Position numbers and translations under genes: made by a program. A DNA stretch of 64,000 nt from NCBI GenBank assembly GCA_027886185.1, contig WOAB01000728.1, positions 2,914,001 to 2,978,000 on the forward strand. Direction: 5' to 3'. The notes below the pieces were generated by a model, which saw only the letters and a list, made by a program, of their open reading frames with translations, ran no database searches and had not been told where the DNA came from. Positions 9,071-21,299 of the stretch are shown here, in pieces (position 1 is the first letter of the stretch; each line of letters begins with the position of its first letter). The DNA is from Rheum nobile. Lineage: Eukaryota > Streptophyta > Magnoliopsida > Caryophyllales > Polygonaceae.

Positions 9071-10741
9071 TCAGACATCACTGGGACCAGCCGATGGGGC
9101 CGATGAGTGAAGAGAGATCAATGCGCGCACTTTCGCCAAGAAAAGCCTTTGCTGTTTAGCCAGGTTGTTCACTGCCCGACACAGGCTTCTCAGTTCCTTC
9201 CCCAGATCAGATTCTTCCTTCTGTTCCCACTCAGAGACAGCTTCCTCAGACTCCTCATGCACTTCAGAGACGACAGGCACACTACCCACTTTTACCCACC
9301 CTTCGCCTTCTTGAAGAATGAACTGCATCTTGTGCAGATTACTGATATCCAAGGGACGGGAAAAGACACTCGATTCCACCAAAGAGTTGTACACCTTGTG
9401 GTACTCCATAATTTTCTTGACAACTCTAGGGAACGGAAGAGCATGCTGGTCTGTGTTCCTGGCATGTGCCATATGCTGCATCATTATCCTTGGGAGACAA
9501 ATCAGCTCCTTCTTTAGTAGCAGGGAAAGAAGGACCATATCCAGAATAAGCAACTTATTGCGCTTCTGTCCCCTTGGGGTAACATTGCAGATGAGGTAAT
9601 GGAATAACACCTTGTTGATTGCAGACATCTCTGAAGTTTCTAATTCTCTAGACCCCAGTGGATTCGGTATTCCTGCCACATCACAAACAACCTCTTTGTA
9701 TGGAAAATCCTTAGGCCAGTGGCCTTTTGGGTACCCCTCGTAGCCTTCATGAGGAACCTCCAGAGCAACACCCAACTCAATACTTGAAAATATGTGGACA
9801 GTTCCCCCTATCTTGTAACTCTCCAGAACGGCATGGGGTCTGACCTCAATAACGAAAGTGGAATAGAACTCCCTCAACAAAGCTTCATCAACCTCCTCTT
9901 CCTGGACAAACAAATGACCCCATTTCTGGGCTTCCAACATTTCAAAGACCTCCTCCAAAGCATTTTCCTTGAGGAACTCAGGATCCACCAACAACTCCTT
10001 AACCACCGACTTATGGCTTACATCCTTGACTTCATCAGATTCCTCCTTTGCCTTGGTCTTGGCAGTCTGACGCCTTTGGCTTTTGCGAACCGGAGCTGCA
10101 GAGACCTTAGCCCTTTTGGCTTTGTGCCCAGAGAGGGGTTCTGACTCCTCATCAGAGCTGAGAGAGATCGCCTTAGCAGCCTGCTTCTGAGCACGAGTCC
10201 TGTGCTTGGTAGTACATCACAACTTAACCCTACCGGAGGGCTATATGACCTTTGGAGGCAACTCCTCATCAGCCTCCTCTGTCAGTTCCCTTGCAAGGCT
10301 ACGAACAACTCCTTTGATTTTCTGTTTGAGCGTAGTGTGCTCCTCTTTCCCTGTTGGTGTGGCTTCTCTAGGAAATTCCTCAGTCTCCTCTTCAATTTGG
10401 GTAGGATGGGTGGAGAAGGATTGGACTTCCTCTCTTTCATTTGAGGAGATTGCAGTTGGAGCGGCCGGGGATGGTTTAGGGTTAGGGTTTTGAGGAGCGG
10501 GTTGAGGGGTAGGAGAAGGAGGGGCTGTGTAAGGGACCATGATGAGTTTGTCTAGTGTTGGTGATGGTGGAGGGGTGACTTTGGTGGCTGTTGGAGGGGA
10601 CGATGGTGTGTTTGACGAGGAGGGCAGGGACTGGGTGATGGCGGCTAGGAGGGTTGGGTCAGTTCCCATTGCCGAGAGTTTGGTTAGGAGGGTTTTGAGG
10701 TCTTCAGCGGCGACAACATAAAGGTTAGAGTGGGAGGCCAT
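9071..10741 (-). pseudogene. 'Putative plant transposon protein' domain gene with two in-frame stops
   Basis: From the ATG at 10741 the minus strand reads MASHSNLYVVAAEDLKTLL, a Pro/Ser/Thr-rich linker and an acidic/basic stretch. After two nearby stops (TAG at 10241-10243, TGA about 27 bases on) it continues in the same frame through a Lys/Arg-rich segment (RTRAQKQAAKAISL, then AKRAKVSAAPVRKSQRR) into a globular domain: LLREFYSTFV, VTPRGQKRNKLLILDMVLL and a terminal coiled-coil-like part ending SAPSAGPSDV at 9071. The globular part resembles the 'putative plant transposon protein' family (Transposase_32 in Pfam, from memory), of unknown function and often carried by LTR elements. The two segments being exactly in frame shows one gene of about 556 codons. 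A TATA-like box lies about 95 bp upstream of the ATG. Confidence 0.7.
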
Positions 10742-10832
10742 TGTGAGAAATAGGAGATTTAGGAAGACAAGAGAGGGTGAAAGCAGGCGAGAAGGTAAGT
10801 GAATAGTGAGAGGAGATTACCTTGAGAGCCGA

Positions 10833-10840
10833 TATATATA
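10833..10840 (-). promoter_or_regulatory. TATA-like box upstream of the transposon-protein pseudogene
   Basis: TATATATA on the minus strand, about 92-99 bp before the ATG at 10741, a plausible distance for a plant core promoter plus short 5' UTR. Confidence 0.4.
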
Positions 10841-10860
10841 GCCACCACGAGATCTTTTCA

Positions 10861-11971
10861 GTTGCCGAAGATAACTTCAAATCTTATCAGTTTCCAAAGA
10901 ATGATTATCAATATCTTCACCTTCCCAAAATACTCCTTCAGAATCTTGTCCAAATTCAGCCAAACCCAACCTCGAGGCCCATTTAGTTTCTCAGCCATCA
11001 AATCAGCCCTAATTGCTCAACACATCCCGACGGCAGGCGCAGACCATAACTCCCTGTCACATCAGTCAACTCACAGCTACAAGCCTCAGAGAAACGATTC
11101 GTTTTCCCGCCAAACCAAAAAGGTAGTAATGTGTGATGTTGGGGGATAGTTACCAGAGAGGGTACAAAGAACATCACACGAAAAACATATGACATTTTTG
11201 ATAATTTTTAATCATGCATGAGAGGCTCCCATATGTGGATGATTAGAGGGGCTCAGATGAAGCATCAAGCATGATGGCTAGGGTAAGCTGTAGAGTCAAC
11301 AATCATTTGGGCTTATAATGAGGGAACAATACATCAAGTTGACTCTTTTAGGCCGAAAGAAAGCTGATTCAAGTGTTATTGTGATAACATAGATGATCAT
11401 GCATGAAATTCAACACATAAGTGAATCAAAAGCACAGTTCAAGCAAGTTGTTCATTTGATAATCAAGAGAATGAATGCAAATAAAGACATGAAGATTAAC
11501 CTTTCACACTTTACCATGTAATTTAGCCAATCATCGAGGGAACATAACATATAGACATAGTAGAGAAATAACAAACCAGACTTCGTATGGAACTGAACGA
11601 AGAGTTCCCCATTTAGTGCCTTGGTGAGAGATGTTGGCGATTTTGAGTTTTGAGGGATATAAGAAAACTTAATCTCAATGTAAAATAAATCCAAGTTGAT
11701 CAAAAGCTAGAACAATAATACCAAAATTTTCAAAGTGCTAAAGGTCGAAAATTCCCTCTTTTCTTTCTTGTACTGTGCGGCAGAGGTAAGCTAAAAACAA
11801 GACAAAAGCTAAAACTAAACTCAACTCCCCCAAAACCTAAAGCTACATTAATAAAAGCCTAGTCAAAAAGTCAAACTCAAACTATCTTTCTATCTTCCCA
11901 AAATCCACGTAACTATTTTGCCCTTGTCCTGTGATGCCGCTGCCCAGCACTTGTATTGGGCCGGCCCACTG
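10861..11971. other. No gene recognised; probable upstream part of the same element
   Basis: Mixed AT-rich sequence with only short frames. GAGGGAACA phrases near 11328 and 11536 resemble ones inside the 7768-8637 LTR, but no long match to that LTR is seen. Confidence 0.35.
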
Positions 11972-12990
11972 TTTTTTTTTATGCAAAGGACTAAACTTGT
12001 ATTACATAATACCGGAAGGCAAATTGCATGTCACAGAGACATGCAGATGAGTTACATAAAAGAAGAAAACCTTCGCCCCATAAGGCAAGGATAAACCAAG
12101 GTGAGCTAAAACATGAGAAAACCAGATACAAGACCTGGAAAAGAACTTTACAGAACAAAGTGCCATCCAAAAAAGGACTAGGAAAACACCCCTTGAAGCT
12201 AATAAATCAGTGATTGTGCTAGCTTTTAAAGATTTACTCACTACCACAACCAGTGATCCATTAGACAGAGAAGGAGAGTGCAGACCCAGCCTTACAAATA
12301 GGAACAGAGCAAGCACCAAAATGATAACATACGAAAATAGAAAACTAAGAATACCATAGGCTAGCAAAAGAAGGCCAAATGAAACAACCCTTGAATCTAA
12401 TAAATCTATGATTGTGCTAGGTTTTAAGGATTTACTCCCTATCACACACAAAGATCCACTAGGCAAAACAAGAGAAGTCAGATCCAACCTTAAAATGAGA
12501 GAAACAGCTAGCAACAAAAGGCCAACAACAAACAAAAGGCAAAGCAAACTAAATAGACACGAAATCAACCCAACAAAAAACAACAGCCCCTTAACCATGG
12601 AATGACAGACAGCAGAATAGATGGCGGAACAACCCGACAGACGGCGGAGATGACCCCCAAATCCCGATGACTCCCAAATCCAGAAGAATCCGGAGGAAAT
12701 CGGTCGACGGCGGAGATGACCCCCAAATCCGGAAGAATCCGGCAGAGCAGAGGGGAAGACAGCGAGCGGAGAGCAGAGGGAAGACAGGGAGCGGAGACGA
12801 TGACCCCGGATCCCCAAATCCGGAAGGAGGAGAAGAGGAAAGCGGTGGCTGGGAGAGGTGGACCCCTGGCGTCTGGCGTCTGTGAGCGGAGAGAGACGGC
12901 CGGAGAGAGGTGAAGCCAAGCTGACGGCGGTGGGCAATCTGACGGCGGTGGAAAAGCTGACAAGCAGCTAGAGGAACCCTCAAGAAGAGG
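11972..12990 (-). mobile_element. Probable retroposed sequence with poly(A) end
   Basis: A run of nine T at 11972-11980 is the poly(A) tail of a minus-strand transcript, and the adjacent sequence on that strand ends like LINE/SINE-type copies. The body holds an imperfect tandem duplication of about 198 bp (from about 12191 and 12389; shared GATTGTGCTAG, TTTACTC, GATCCA) and GC-rich repeats of CCCCAAATCCGGAAG type at 12650-12830. A 311-codon minus-strand frame (12002-12937) is hydrophobic and repeats with the DNA repeat, so I do not treat it as a real protein. Family and 5' end are uncertain. Confidence 0.4.
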
Positions 12991-13082
12991 GAAGAGAGTT
13001 TCCGTCATGAAGAGGGTAACCCGTTTGTGATTTCCAAGATCCACCTTGCACCTTATTTCAAGTTGGACAACTTGCTTATTTT

Positions 13083-13085
13083 TCA
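13083..13085. repeat. Target-site duplication TCA, left of the CACTA element
   Basis: TCA directly precedes the CACTA terminus; the same three bases follow the other end at 21900-21902. Three bases is the length CACTA elements make. Confidence 0.85.
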
Positions 13086-13109
13086 CACTACTACAAAATA
13101 GTCAATATA

Positions 13110-13300
13110 CCTCGTCAGAAATACACCGGGTGTGTGAAATACGAGGTATAAAGCCTTGAAAATTGGACAATAAACTATATACACCGTATGGGTTAAATAT
13201 CCGGGGTATAAAATCAACTAAAATCCTGAAAAATCCCAAATACCTCGTATATCTTATATCCGGTGTGATCTGATGAATATATACACCGTCGACTCTTAAT
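13110..13300. repeat. Left subterminal repeats of the CACTA element
   Basis: Several copies, in both orientations, of boxes like ATACACCG, CCGGGGTATA and ACGAGGTATA. In other CACTA elements such subterminal boxes are the binding sites of the TnpA-type protein. Confidence 0.7.
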
Positions 13301-13310
13301 CCGAAATATT

Positions 13311-14041
13311 AGACATAAATAAAAATAAATTCCTACGGGATATTTTAATATACAGTAAAATCCTACTTTATTGTCCAATTTTCAGAACCTAAAACCTAAA
13401 TCGACTACTCCGCTCTTCATCGTCTCCGACTACTCTTCACGCTCTAGTCTGATGGTCCAGCCAGTTTGCCGATCCTGCTCGCCGTCCGCGCCTGGTCACC
13501 ATCCTCCTCTTCCTCGCTGCGCCTGCTCGCTGTGGTGGTTCGCCATTCGCTGTGGTGGTCAGCTTCTTCTTCTTCTGGTTGCAAGAGGCCGCCGTTTCTG
13601 CTCGCCGTGGTGGTCCGTCAATTTATGTGCCGTGGTGTTCTTCTCCCGCCGTTTCTGCTCATCGTGGTGGCAGCTCGCCTTGGTGGTCTGTCAATTTCTG
13701 CGCCGTGGTGTTCTTCTCATGCCTTCCGGTTTCTACCTCCAGATAATCAAGGTCAGTTCAAATAATCTGAATTCTTGAACTGGTTTCAATGGCCTTCTAC
13801 TTCAATTTGTTTTGTGAATTTATTGGCTCTAATTGCTTCTACTATTTTTTTTAGGGTTTCAGTAATTTCTACTTCAATTCTCTCAGGGTATGCTCTTCAA
13901 TTTGTTGCATTATAGGTAAGTTCCAATTCAATCTTCAATTTCATGGTTCTCCTTGCAATTTGTTGTCAATTTGTTCTTGCATTTGATGTATCCACCTTCC
14001 AACTGTATACTTGTTTGTGTTTTTTGCTTAATATCTAGAAA
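13311..14041 (+). other. 5' leader of the CACTA transposase gene
   Basis: C/T-rich stretch (13380-13760) full of CGCCGTGGTGGT-like repeats, then AT-rich sequence up to the transposase ATG at 14042. The short frames look repeat-driven. It may contain a promoter and leader introns, but none is certain. Confidence 0.35.
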
Positions 14042-17000
14042 ATGGATCGTTCATGGATGTCGATAAAAAATCGCTCTGCAATTGAATATGAAAAAGGGGT
14101 GGATGAGTTCATTAAATTTGCACTTGACCATGGTTGTGACCCTACTAGAATGATATGTCCATGCAAGGATTGTTATTACTCAAGGCTTATTAAGGTTTAT
14201 GAGGTTAAAGAACATCTTATTTTTCGTGGTATCATTGATGATTACACATGTTGGATATGGCATGGAGAGAAATCTACTACTAGGCATTCTACAAGTTGTG
14301 AGTATTCTGATTATGAGAACAAGTGTAATGTTTTTGAAGATGAAGATGGCAAATTAGATGATATGATGGATGATATTGAGGGGGATTTTGTTAATGATCC
14401 AGATAAGTTTCATGATTTGGTAACTAATGCAAAAATGCCATTATATAATGGGTGTACAAGATTTACAAAGTTGTTTGCCTTGCTGAAATTGTATAATCTG
14501 AAAGCAAGACATGGATGGAGTGATTCTAGCTTCAGTGATATACTTGATTTGATGAAGGAAATACTTCTTGAGGATAATAGTCTTCTTGTGAGTACATACG
14601 AGGCAAAAAAGACATTGTGCTCCATGGGCCTGACTTATGAGAGAATACATGCTTGTCCTAATGATTGTATTTTGTACCGAAATGAATATGCTTTGTTGGA
14701 GAAGTGCCCAAATCCTGATTGTGGTGAACCACGGTACAAGAGGAAGGGTGTTACAGCAAAGGTGTTATGGTATTTTCCTATAATTCAGAGGTTTCGGCAT
14801 TTGTTTGGCAATCCTGAAGATGCGAAAAAATTAATTTGGCATGCAGACGGTCGAGTAAAAGATGGTAAAATTCGACACCTGGCTGATGCTACACAATGAA
14901 AAAAAATAGACGAACTATATCCGCAGTTCGGAAATGAAGAGAGAAACTTACGACTTGCTTTGTCTACTGATGGGATGAACCCTCATGGAAATATGAGTTC
15001 AAGTCATAGTACATGGCCGGTAGTGTTGATGATCTACAATCTTCCTCCATCCTTATGCGTGAAGCGCATATATCTGATGTTGTCTTTGTTGATTTCTGGT
15101 CCGAGGCAACCTGGATTTGAAATTGATGTGTACTTGGCACCTTTGATTGAGGATTTAAAACTCTTGTGGGGAGAAGGTATCGAAGTATTGGATGCACATC
15201 GTAAAGAGAATTTTTGTCTTCGTGCCATGCTATTCTGCACTATAAATGATTTCCCTGCTTATGGTAATCTAGCTGGATGTAGTGTGAAAGGATATGTTGG
15301 ATGTCCTATTTGTGGGAAGGACACATGCTCGTGTCGTTTGAAAGATTCTGGCAAGAATGTTTATTTAGGGTACCGTAAGTTTTTGGAAAAGAACCATCCA
15401 TACAGAAGGCTTTGTAAAGCTTTCATCCCACCTAGAGCTGAACATGAAAGTGCCCCGACACCATTGAGTGGAGAAGAAGTGCTGAATATTGTGAAAGATA
15501 TTAATGTCACATTTGGCAAAGCCTTATTAAATAACAGTAATGTGGATGGGTGGAAGAAGAGATCAATTTTGTTTGATCTTCCATATTGGAAAGATCTTCC
15601 TGTGAGACATTGTCTTGATGTAATGCATATTGAGAAGAATATTTTTGACAGCCTCATAGGTACAATGTTGAACCAGCCTTCAAAAACAAAAGATGGCCTA
15701 AAAGCTAGGCAGGATTATGTTACGATGGGGGTTAGAGCAGAATTGCAACCACAAAATAGAGGAAGGCGCACATTTCTGCCACCTGGTCCTTACACTCTCT
15801 CTAAGAGGGAGAGAATCATTTTGTGTGAGTTCCTTAGCAATGTCAAAGTTCCAAATGGGTACTCTTCAAATATTAGCAGCCTTGTCTCAGTGAAAGACTT
15901 GAAATTAGTGGGATTGAAGTCTCATGATAACCATGTACTTATGCAACAGTTGTTACCGCTAGCAATTCGTTCTATATTGCCCAAGAACGTAAGAAAGACA
16001 ATAACTAGACTTTGTTTCTTTTTCAAGAAACTATGTATTAAGGTTATTGAGCGTGATGAGCTGCAATCTCTACAATCTGAAATTGTGGTGGTTCTCTGTC
16101 AAATGGAGATGTATTTTCCACCTTCATTCTTTGATATAATGGTGCATTTGTCTGTTCACTTGGTGAGAGAGGTTGAGCTTTGTGGGCCTGTCTATCTTAG
16201 ATGGATGTATCCGTTTGAGCGGTTTATGAAAGTTTAAAGGGATACGTCATGAATCGGCGACATCCTAAAGGTTGCATTGCTGAGCGGTATATTGTTGAAG
16301 AAGCTATTGAGTTTTGTGCTAATTATTTGTCAAATGTTGAAGCAGTCGGTATTCCAAGGTTTCGAGATTTGTATGGAGATGTGAATGGAAGAGGAACACA
16401 AGGATACCAGGATAACCATTCAGCGTGAAAGGCATTGGAATCCAGCCCATCTCTATGTCTTGCACAACATTAAGGAAGTTTAACCATATGTAGTTGAGCA
16501 CAAGACCTATGTAAGGAACAAAAATCCAAGAAAAAGTGAGTTCTGGATTGCAGATGAGCATAATAAAACATTCATTGAATGGTTTAAATACCGAGTTGGG
16601 CAACATATGAGTTCAGGAGAAGAAGTATCTACAACTCTTAAGGCCTTATATCGAGGGCCCAAGTTTCAAGTGTTTAGTTATAGTGGATTTGTCATCAAGA
16701 ATTGCACGTTCCACACCAAGGCTTTATTTGATAATTATAAAACACAAAATTGTGGTGTGGCACTTGAAGAACAAACAATGCACCTCTCTAGTACAAAAGA
16801 CAATAACCCAACTTATGCTAGCTCGTCTTATTATGGGATCATTGACAAGATATGGGTGTTACTTTATTCACAGGAAGTAAAAATTCCTGTCTTTTATTGT
16901 ACTTGGGTTGATAGTAACAATGGAGTGAAAAAAGATGAGATGGGATTTATTTCTGTTGATCTTAATCAGGTGGGACATGAAGTAGAACCATTTATTTTGG

Positions 17001-17284
17001 CATCTCAAGCAACACAAATTTTCTATGTCCCCGACCTTATTGATCTGAGGCAGTCTATCGTCATGTCGACACCAAAGAGAAACAGTGATGAAGACATTGA
17101 TTATATATGTGAAGAGAGTAGTAGCTCATCAAGTTTGTTGCCCACCCAAGACAATGCAATTGAAGATGAGAATTATGTGCGAGAAGATCATCAAGAAGGA
17201 ATTTGGGTGAATGAAGAAATAAGAGAAGAAGAAGATTCCTCAAGTCATATACTTCCAACAAAAAGAAGAAAAGGTGACACTTAG
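14042..17284 (+). pseudogene. CACTA TnpD-type transposase, interrupted
   Basis: From MDRSWMSIKNRSA the frame shows the transposase-associated N-terminal domain with CPCKDC (about residues 1-75), then a Transposase_21-type core: WSDSSFSDILDLMKEIL, KLIWHADGRVKDGK, LSTDGMNPHG, INDFPAYGNLAG and HCLDVMHIEKNIFDSLIG. The Asp residues in DGMNPHG, NDFPAYG and LDVMH are the likely acidic catalytic residues. The DUF4218-like LCGPVYLRWMYPFERFMK and a DUF4216-like C-terminal part (16607 on) follow. Breaks: TGA at 14897-14899 where homologues have Trp; loss of one T in the run near 16235 shifting the frame just after FERFMKV; a compensating shift near 16410-16430; TAA at 16481-16483 where Gln is expected. 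Despite this most of the protein is readable. Confidence 0.92.
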
Positions 17285-17549
17285 TCTGTTTTAATTCGGG
17301 GTTGTACATACTTTCTTATGATTAGATGGAGATGGGGAGATTGAAATTTCTGGACTAGGAAGTTCTATTTTCTCATTCAAATCAGTTTTTTTTTCCTGGA
17401 CATAGCAGACATCTTTCCATATGGTCCATACTGGATAATGTGGTGGAATACTACTTGAAGATATATGAGTTATCCTAGATAAGAATTCTACAAGTCGTAT
17501 TCTATAAAAAATATTTCATTAATCTTTCTGAATTCTCGTTATTGTGCAG

Positions 17550-20500
17550 ATGGCTCGTAGAAGCCAACGAAAGAGAAATCCATCTCAAGCATCTCATCCA
17601 TCTGAACCATCTCTACCCTCTCAACCTGTTCAAACTTCTGAAAAGCGCTATAGAACTAAGGGGGCTTCCTTGCTGAAGAATTTTACCAAGCCGACCGGGG
17701 AAGGAAAACGATTAGAAATAAAGCTTAATAAAAGAGGACAAGCTATGGGGGAAAATGAAGCAAAGTTTGCAACCTATATTGGCACAATTGTGAAGAGAAC
17801 AGTCCCAATTACCATTGAAAATTGGAAGCTTGTTCCTGAAAAGGACTTGGTTCTGATTTGGGATGATCTTACGGTTAGTGACTATTTATGTATGTGATAT
17901 ATGTAGCTTATATGTATAATGTTGTTTAGGTATTGCACTAATCTAGAGATATGTTTATAATATCAAAAAATTATAGGCTGTTTTCGTACTTCCTGCTGAA
18001 TGGAAGGATTGGGCATTAAGAAAAGCAAATGATTTGTGGAGGAATTTCAAGAAAGATTTGAGAAGAAACCATTTAAAAGACAAGACAACAGGAGCCGTTC
18101 AAAGTTGTGTTCCCCATCTATACGACTCATACATTACTCAAGAACAGTGGACAAAGTTTCTTCAAATATCTCAATCTGAAGAGTTCAAGGTACTTTAATT
18201 ATTTACAGTTTCAGCTCTAACATAAAGAGATAATACCTCTATAGTTTGTCTTGTTTGTGTACTAATTAGTGTTTCATATCTGTTAATTAGGAGAAAAGTA
18301 AAAAATTCAGAGAACTCTCACAAATGAATGACAATAGTTATAGGGGGTCAAAGAAAGGATATGCTGGTATTGAAGAAAAATACGTGAGTTATTATTTATG
18401 TACCTTAATTTTAAATTTAAATATGTAATCATGCAATCACATGTGTTTTGATACATGATTTTATTACAGAAAGTTGATAACCAATTGGATGCATCTTCAA
18501 GAGTATCAAGAGCAATATTGTACAAGGAGGCAAGAAAAGATAAATTTGGTCAATATAGTGAAAAATCGCAAGAAGTGATTGAAAAAATAGTAAGTGCTCT
18601 AACAATTTATGTATCTCAATGATTCCTTAAGTTAAATCTCATTTTTTTAGGGATTTAAGTCTTTGCTAACAATATGTTATGATTAAAGGATCAATTTCTT
18701 GATCAAGAATCAAAGGGAGAGTTTATTTCAGTTGGGAGAAAAGATGTGTTGGGAATGGCCTTGGGTAAAGAAGAGCATCCAGGACATGTGATAGGAGCTG
18801 GCCAGGATGTAAATGTTAGTGATTACTTCGGTCATGCATCGCGACGTGCATCATCATCTCGAATGCATGTAAGGAAAGATGTAGTCAATCAGGCAACTAA
18901 GAGGCTTAAAGAGAGCTTGAAGGCTGAAATTGAGGCTAGCATCAAAGAGAGCTTGAAGGCAGAGAGACAAGCATCAAAACAATTTATTGAAACCTTATTG
19001 GAAGAGAGAAAACGATACATTCCAGATAAACCACTTCCTGAGATGCCAGTCTTCTCTTTGTATACATCAGACCCTAATATTCCCCCAAGTGGCAAAGGAT
19101 CATGTTCAACCATGAATGATCTTATATCCGCATCACAATTAGATGTAAGTACTCCAAAAAACTGAAGTAAATTAGAGGATAAATCCTAGAGTAATTGTGA
19201 TTGATGAGGCAATGTAATATTAAGTATTGTGGTGTATACAGGGTACAAGACAATGTCGTCTATTTTGGCCCAACAAGGACAAGGAGGTGGCGGAAGGGGT
19301 TGTGTATCATTCCTCACAAGATATTGTTATGTTGCACAATCGCCCTTTGAAAAGTGGTCAAGTAAAGGTTTCAATAGTTACTCCTGTAGAAGCTGCCAAA
19401 GGAGTAGAAGTGCCATTCCCTACTGATGAAGCTCGTACTGTGTTAGATGTGGTAGGCCAGTTTATTGCATGGCCTATACATCTTGTGTTGCTTGTTGAGG
19501 TAAGCTATCAAATTTTCTCTAATTAAGACATTTAATTAATTATTTATCCGATATATGCATGTTATATTACTTTGTTGTTTTTATTGATTCATGAGGCATC
19601 AATGTAATGTTTGAAGCAGGAAGAAATGACAAATTCCGTGGCAAAGGATCTTGTCAACCCCATGGATATGGATCCAACTCCAAGTATTCTTGATGATTTT
19701 CGATGGATGTTGGATGAATTTGTTGATAGTCCACTACGGTATGTCAAAATTCCCAAACAACTTTTCAGCAATGACCATCCTGATATTTCCATTGGAATGG
19801 AACAAGTTCAAATATGGCTTGACAAAAAAGAGATAGACATGTGTCATGTTTCTATATATTTGAGGTTAGTTTTTTAAAAAGTTATGTTTTTTTTCACTGT
19901 AATATATTGGTTTGACACACATTTTGTTTTTGTAGTTATTTGTTCGAAACTCATTGTGAAGGTGTCAGTGACATGTTTGGATTTCTTTGTCCAAGTTTAG
20001 TTTCCTTAGATGGTGGCAGCCTTAAAGATCGGGCTACTTACATTGCAAATGCCATGAAAGGCAATATCGAAAATTGAATCTTTTTTGCACCATATAAATC
20101 TAGGTGAGAACTCTATTCTTCTTATGATTTTACATTACTTAAATATAGTTTATGCATACTCATTCTAATGACCTTATATACAGGCAACGATGGGTGTTGT
20201 TAGTATTGAATCCTCACTGTGGCTATGCATATTGGATTGACACCTTGGGAAAAGGACAAGAAATGGATGCAGATCAGCTAATTGACCTGTAAGTATCAAT
20301 CTTAGCTTTGATTAACACAACTCAATTAATTTTTAATGTAAGTCATATGTAGTGATCAAATACTTGTCTTTTATATAGGAGTTATACTTTAAAATTTACC
20401 AATCTTCAAAAGATCAAGCCTCGAAAACAACCTTTGTAGCAAATTGTAAAGGTTAAGCGTGATTCTGTTCTTTATTTACATCATCGTAGAAGGAAATTAT

Positions 20501-20820
20501 TATGTATATGAAATTATATAACTATATATATACTTGTCTCATTGGTTGTAGTGCCCACGTGAGCAAAATTTGATTGATAGTGGATATTACATCTTGAGAT
20601 TCATCAAGGAGATAATGCGAAGAAAAAGTGTTTCCATCCCAAAGATAGTATGTCATTGAAATTATTCTTATAACACTATTTTTATTGTACTTATATACAA
20701 CTATGTTAGTCATTTTATTATTTTTTGTAGTGGTATGGTAAGAAGGACAACTTCTCTGAAAGTGAAATTAACGAAATTAGAAAGGAATGGATCGAATACT
20801 TGCTTCGTCTCATCTTTTAG
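17550..20820 (+). pseudogene. Second CACTA gene: Ptta/En/Spm-type transposase domain fused to an Ulp1-like domain
   Basis: Start ATG 17550 (MARRSQRKRNPS). I infer about twelve exons with GT-AG junctions: 17550-17873, 17977-18189, 18291-18383, 18470-18589, 18689-19144, 19242-19499, 19621-19864, 19936-20103, 20184-20288, about 20381-20450, 20552-20647 and 20731-20820. Early exons give the Transposase_24-type domain (VLPAEWKDWALRKANDLWRN, then MALGKEEHPGHVIGAG). A charged coiled-coil (KESLKAEIEASIKESLKAER) follows. The last exons give an Ulp1/C48 fold: MCHVSIYLRYLF, RWVLLVLNPHCGYAYWIDTLG and IDSGYYILRF. The positions normally holding catalytic His (HW) and Cys (CGYY) are Arg and Ser. In-frame TGA at 20075-20077 and TAG at 20437-20439 both sit where Trp fits. 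In the family the transposase half binds subterminal repeats; the protease role is unclear. Confidence 0.85.
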
Positions 20821-21299
20821 GTATGTTGGTAAATAGATTGTCTTAATTTTTTGGACTTGTTTACCTTGTTTCATGTAGTTAGTACTCTTTTTTGGATGTC
20901 GTAGTCTTTTATGTGATGGCAATGCAAGGTTGTATTTGTATATTTGTTGTATCAATTGATTAAGCATGTTATTCTCTTTTGCAGGTTATTTTTTTGTTGG
21001 ATAACTTGGAGAAAAAACAACAAAAGAAAGTGGTTGATGGCGTTTCCACAATCCTTTGTTATATGGGTTTTTTCGGAATTCTAAAACAATTATTAGGTTT
21101 GTTTACCTAGTGAGTAGTGACTATGCTTAGCTTAAGTGTTGACAAATATTATACTTAGTTGGTTTTCATTTTGTGCGCTAAGATTGTACTGAATGTTTGA
21201 TACAATTGGTATTTTGGTTTGATATATGAAAGACGTTCTGGATTTGCTTGGATATGCGTTTGGATATATGGTTATACAGGTGGAAGTTATGTGAAAATA

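Noticed and set aside
12002..12937. 311-codon hydrophobic minus-strand frame
   Set aside because: The protein repeat only mirrors a 198-bp DNA duplication, and the sequence ends in a poly(A) tail; it looks like an open frame in a retroposed non-coding sequence.
12565..13086. Two further long minus-strand frames overlapping 12002-12937
   Set aside because: Ser/Pro/Leu-rich shadows of the same GC-rich repeat in other frames.
13371..13778. 135-codon plus-strand frame and two overlapping ones upstream of the CACTA transposase
   Set aside because: All three frames are open because of CGCCGTGGTGGT-type repeats; no domain is seen.
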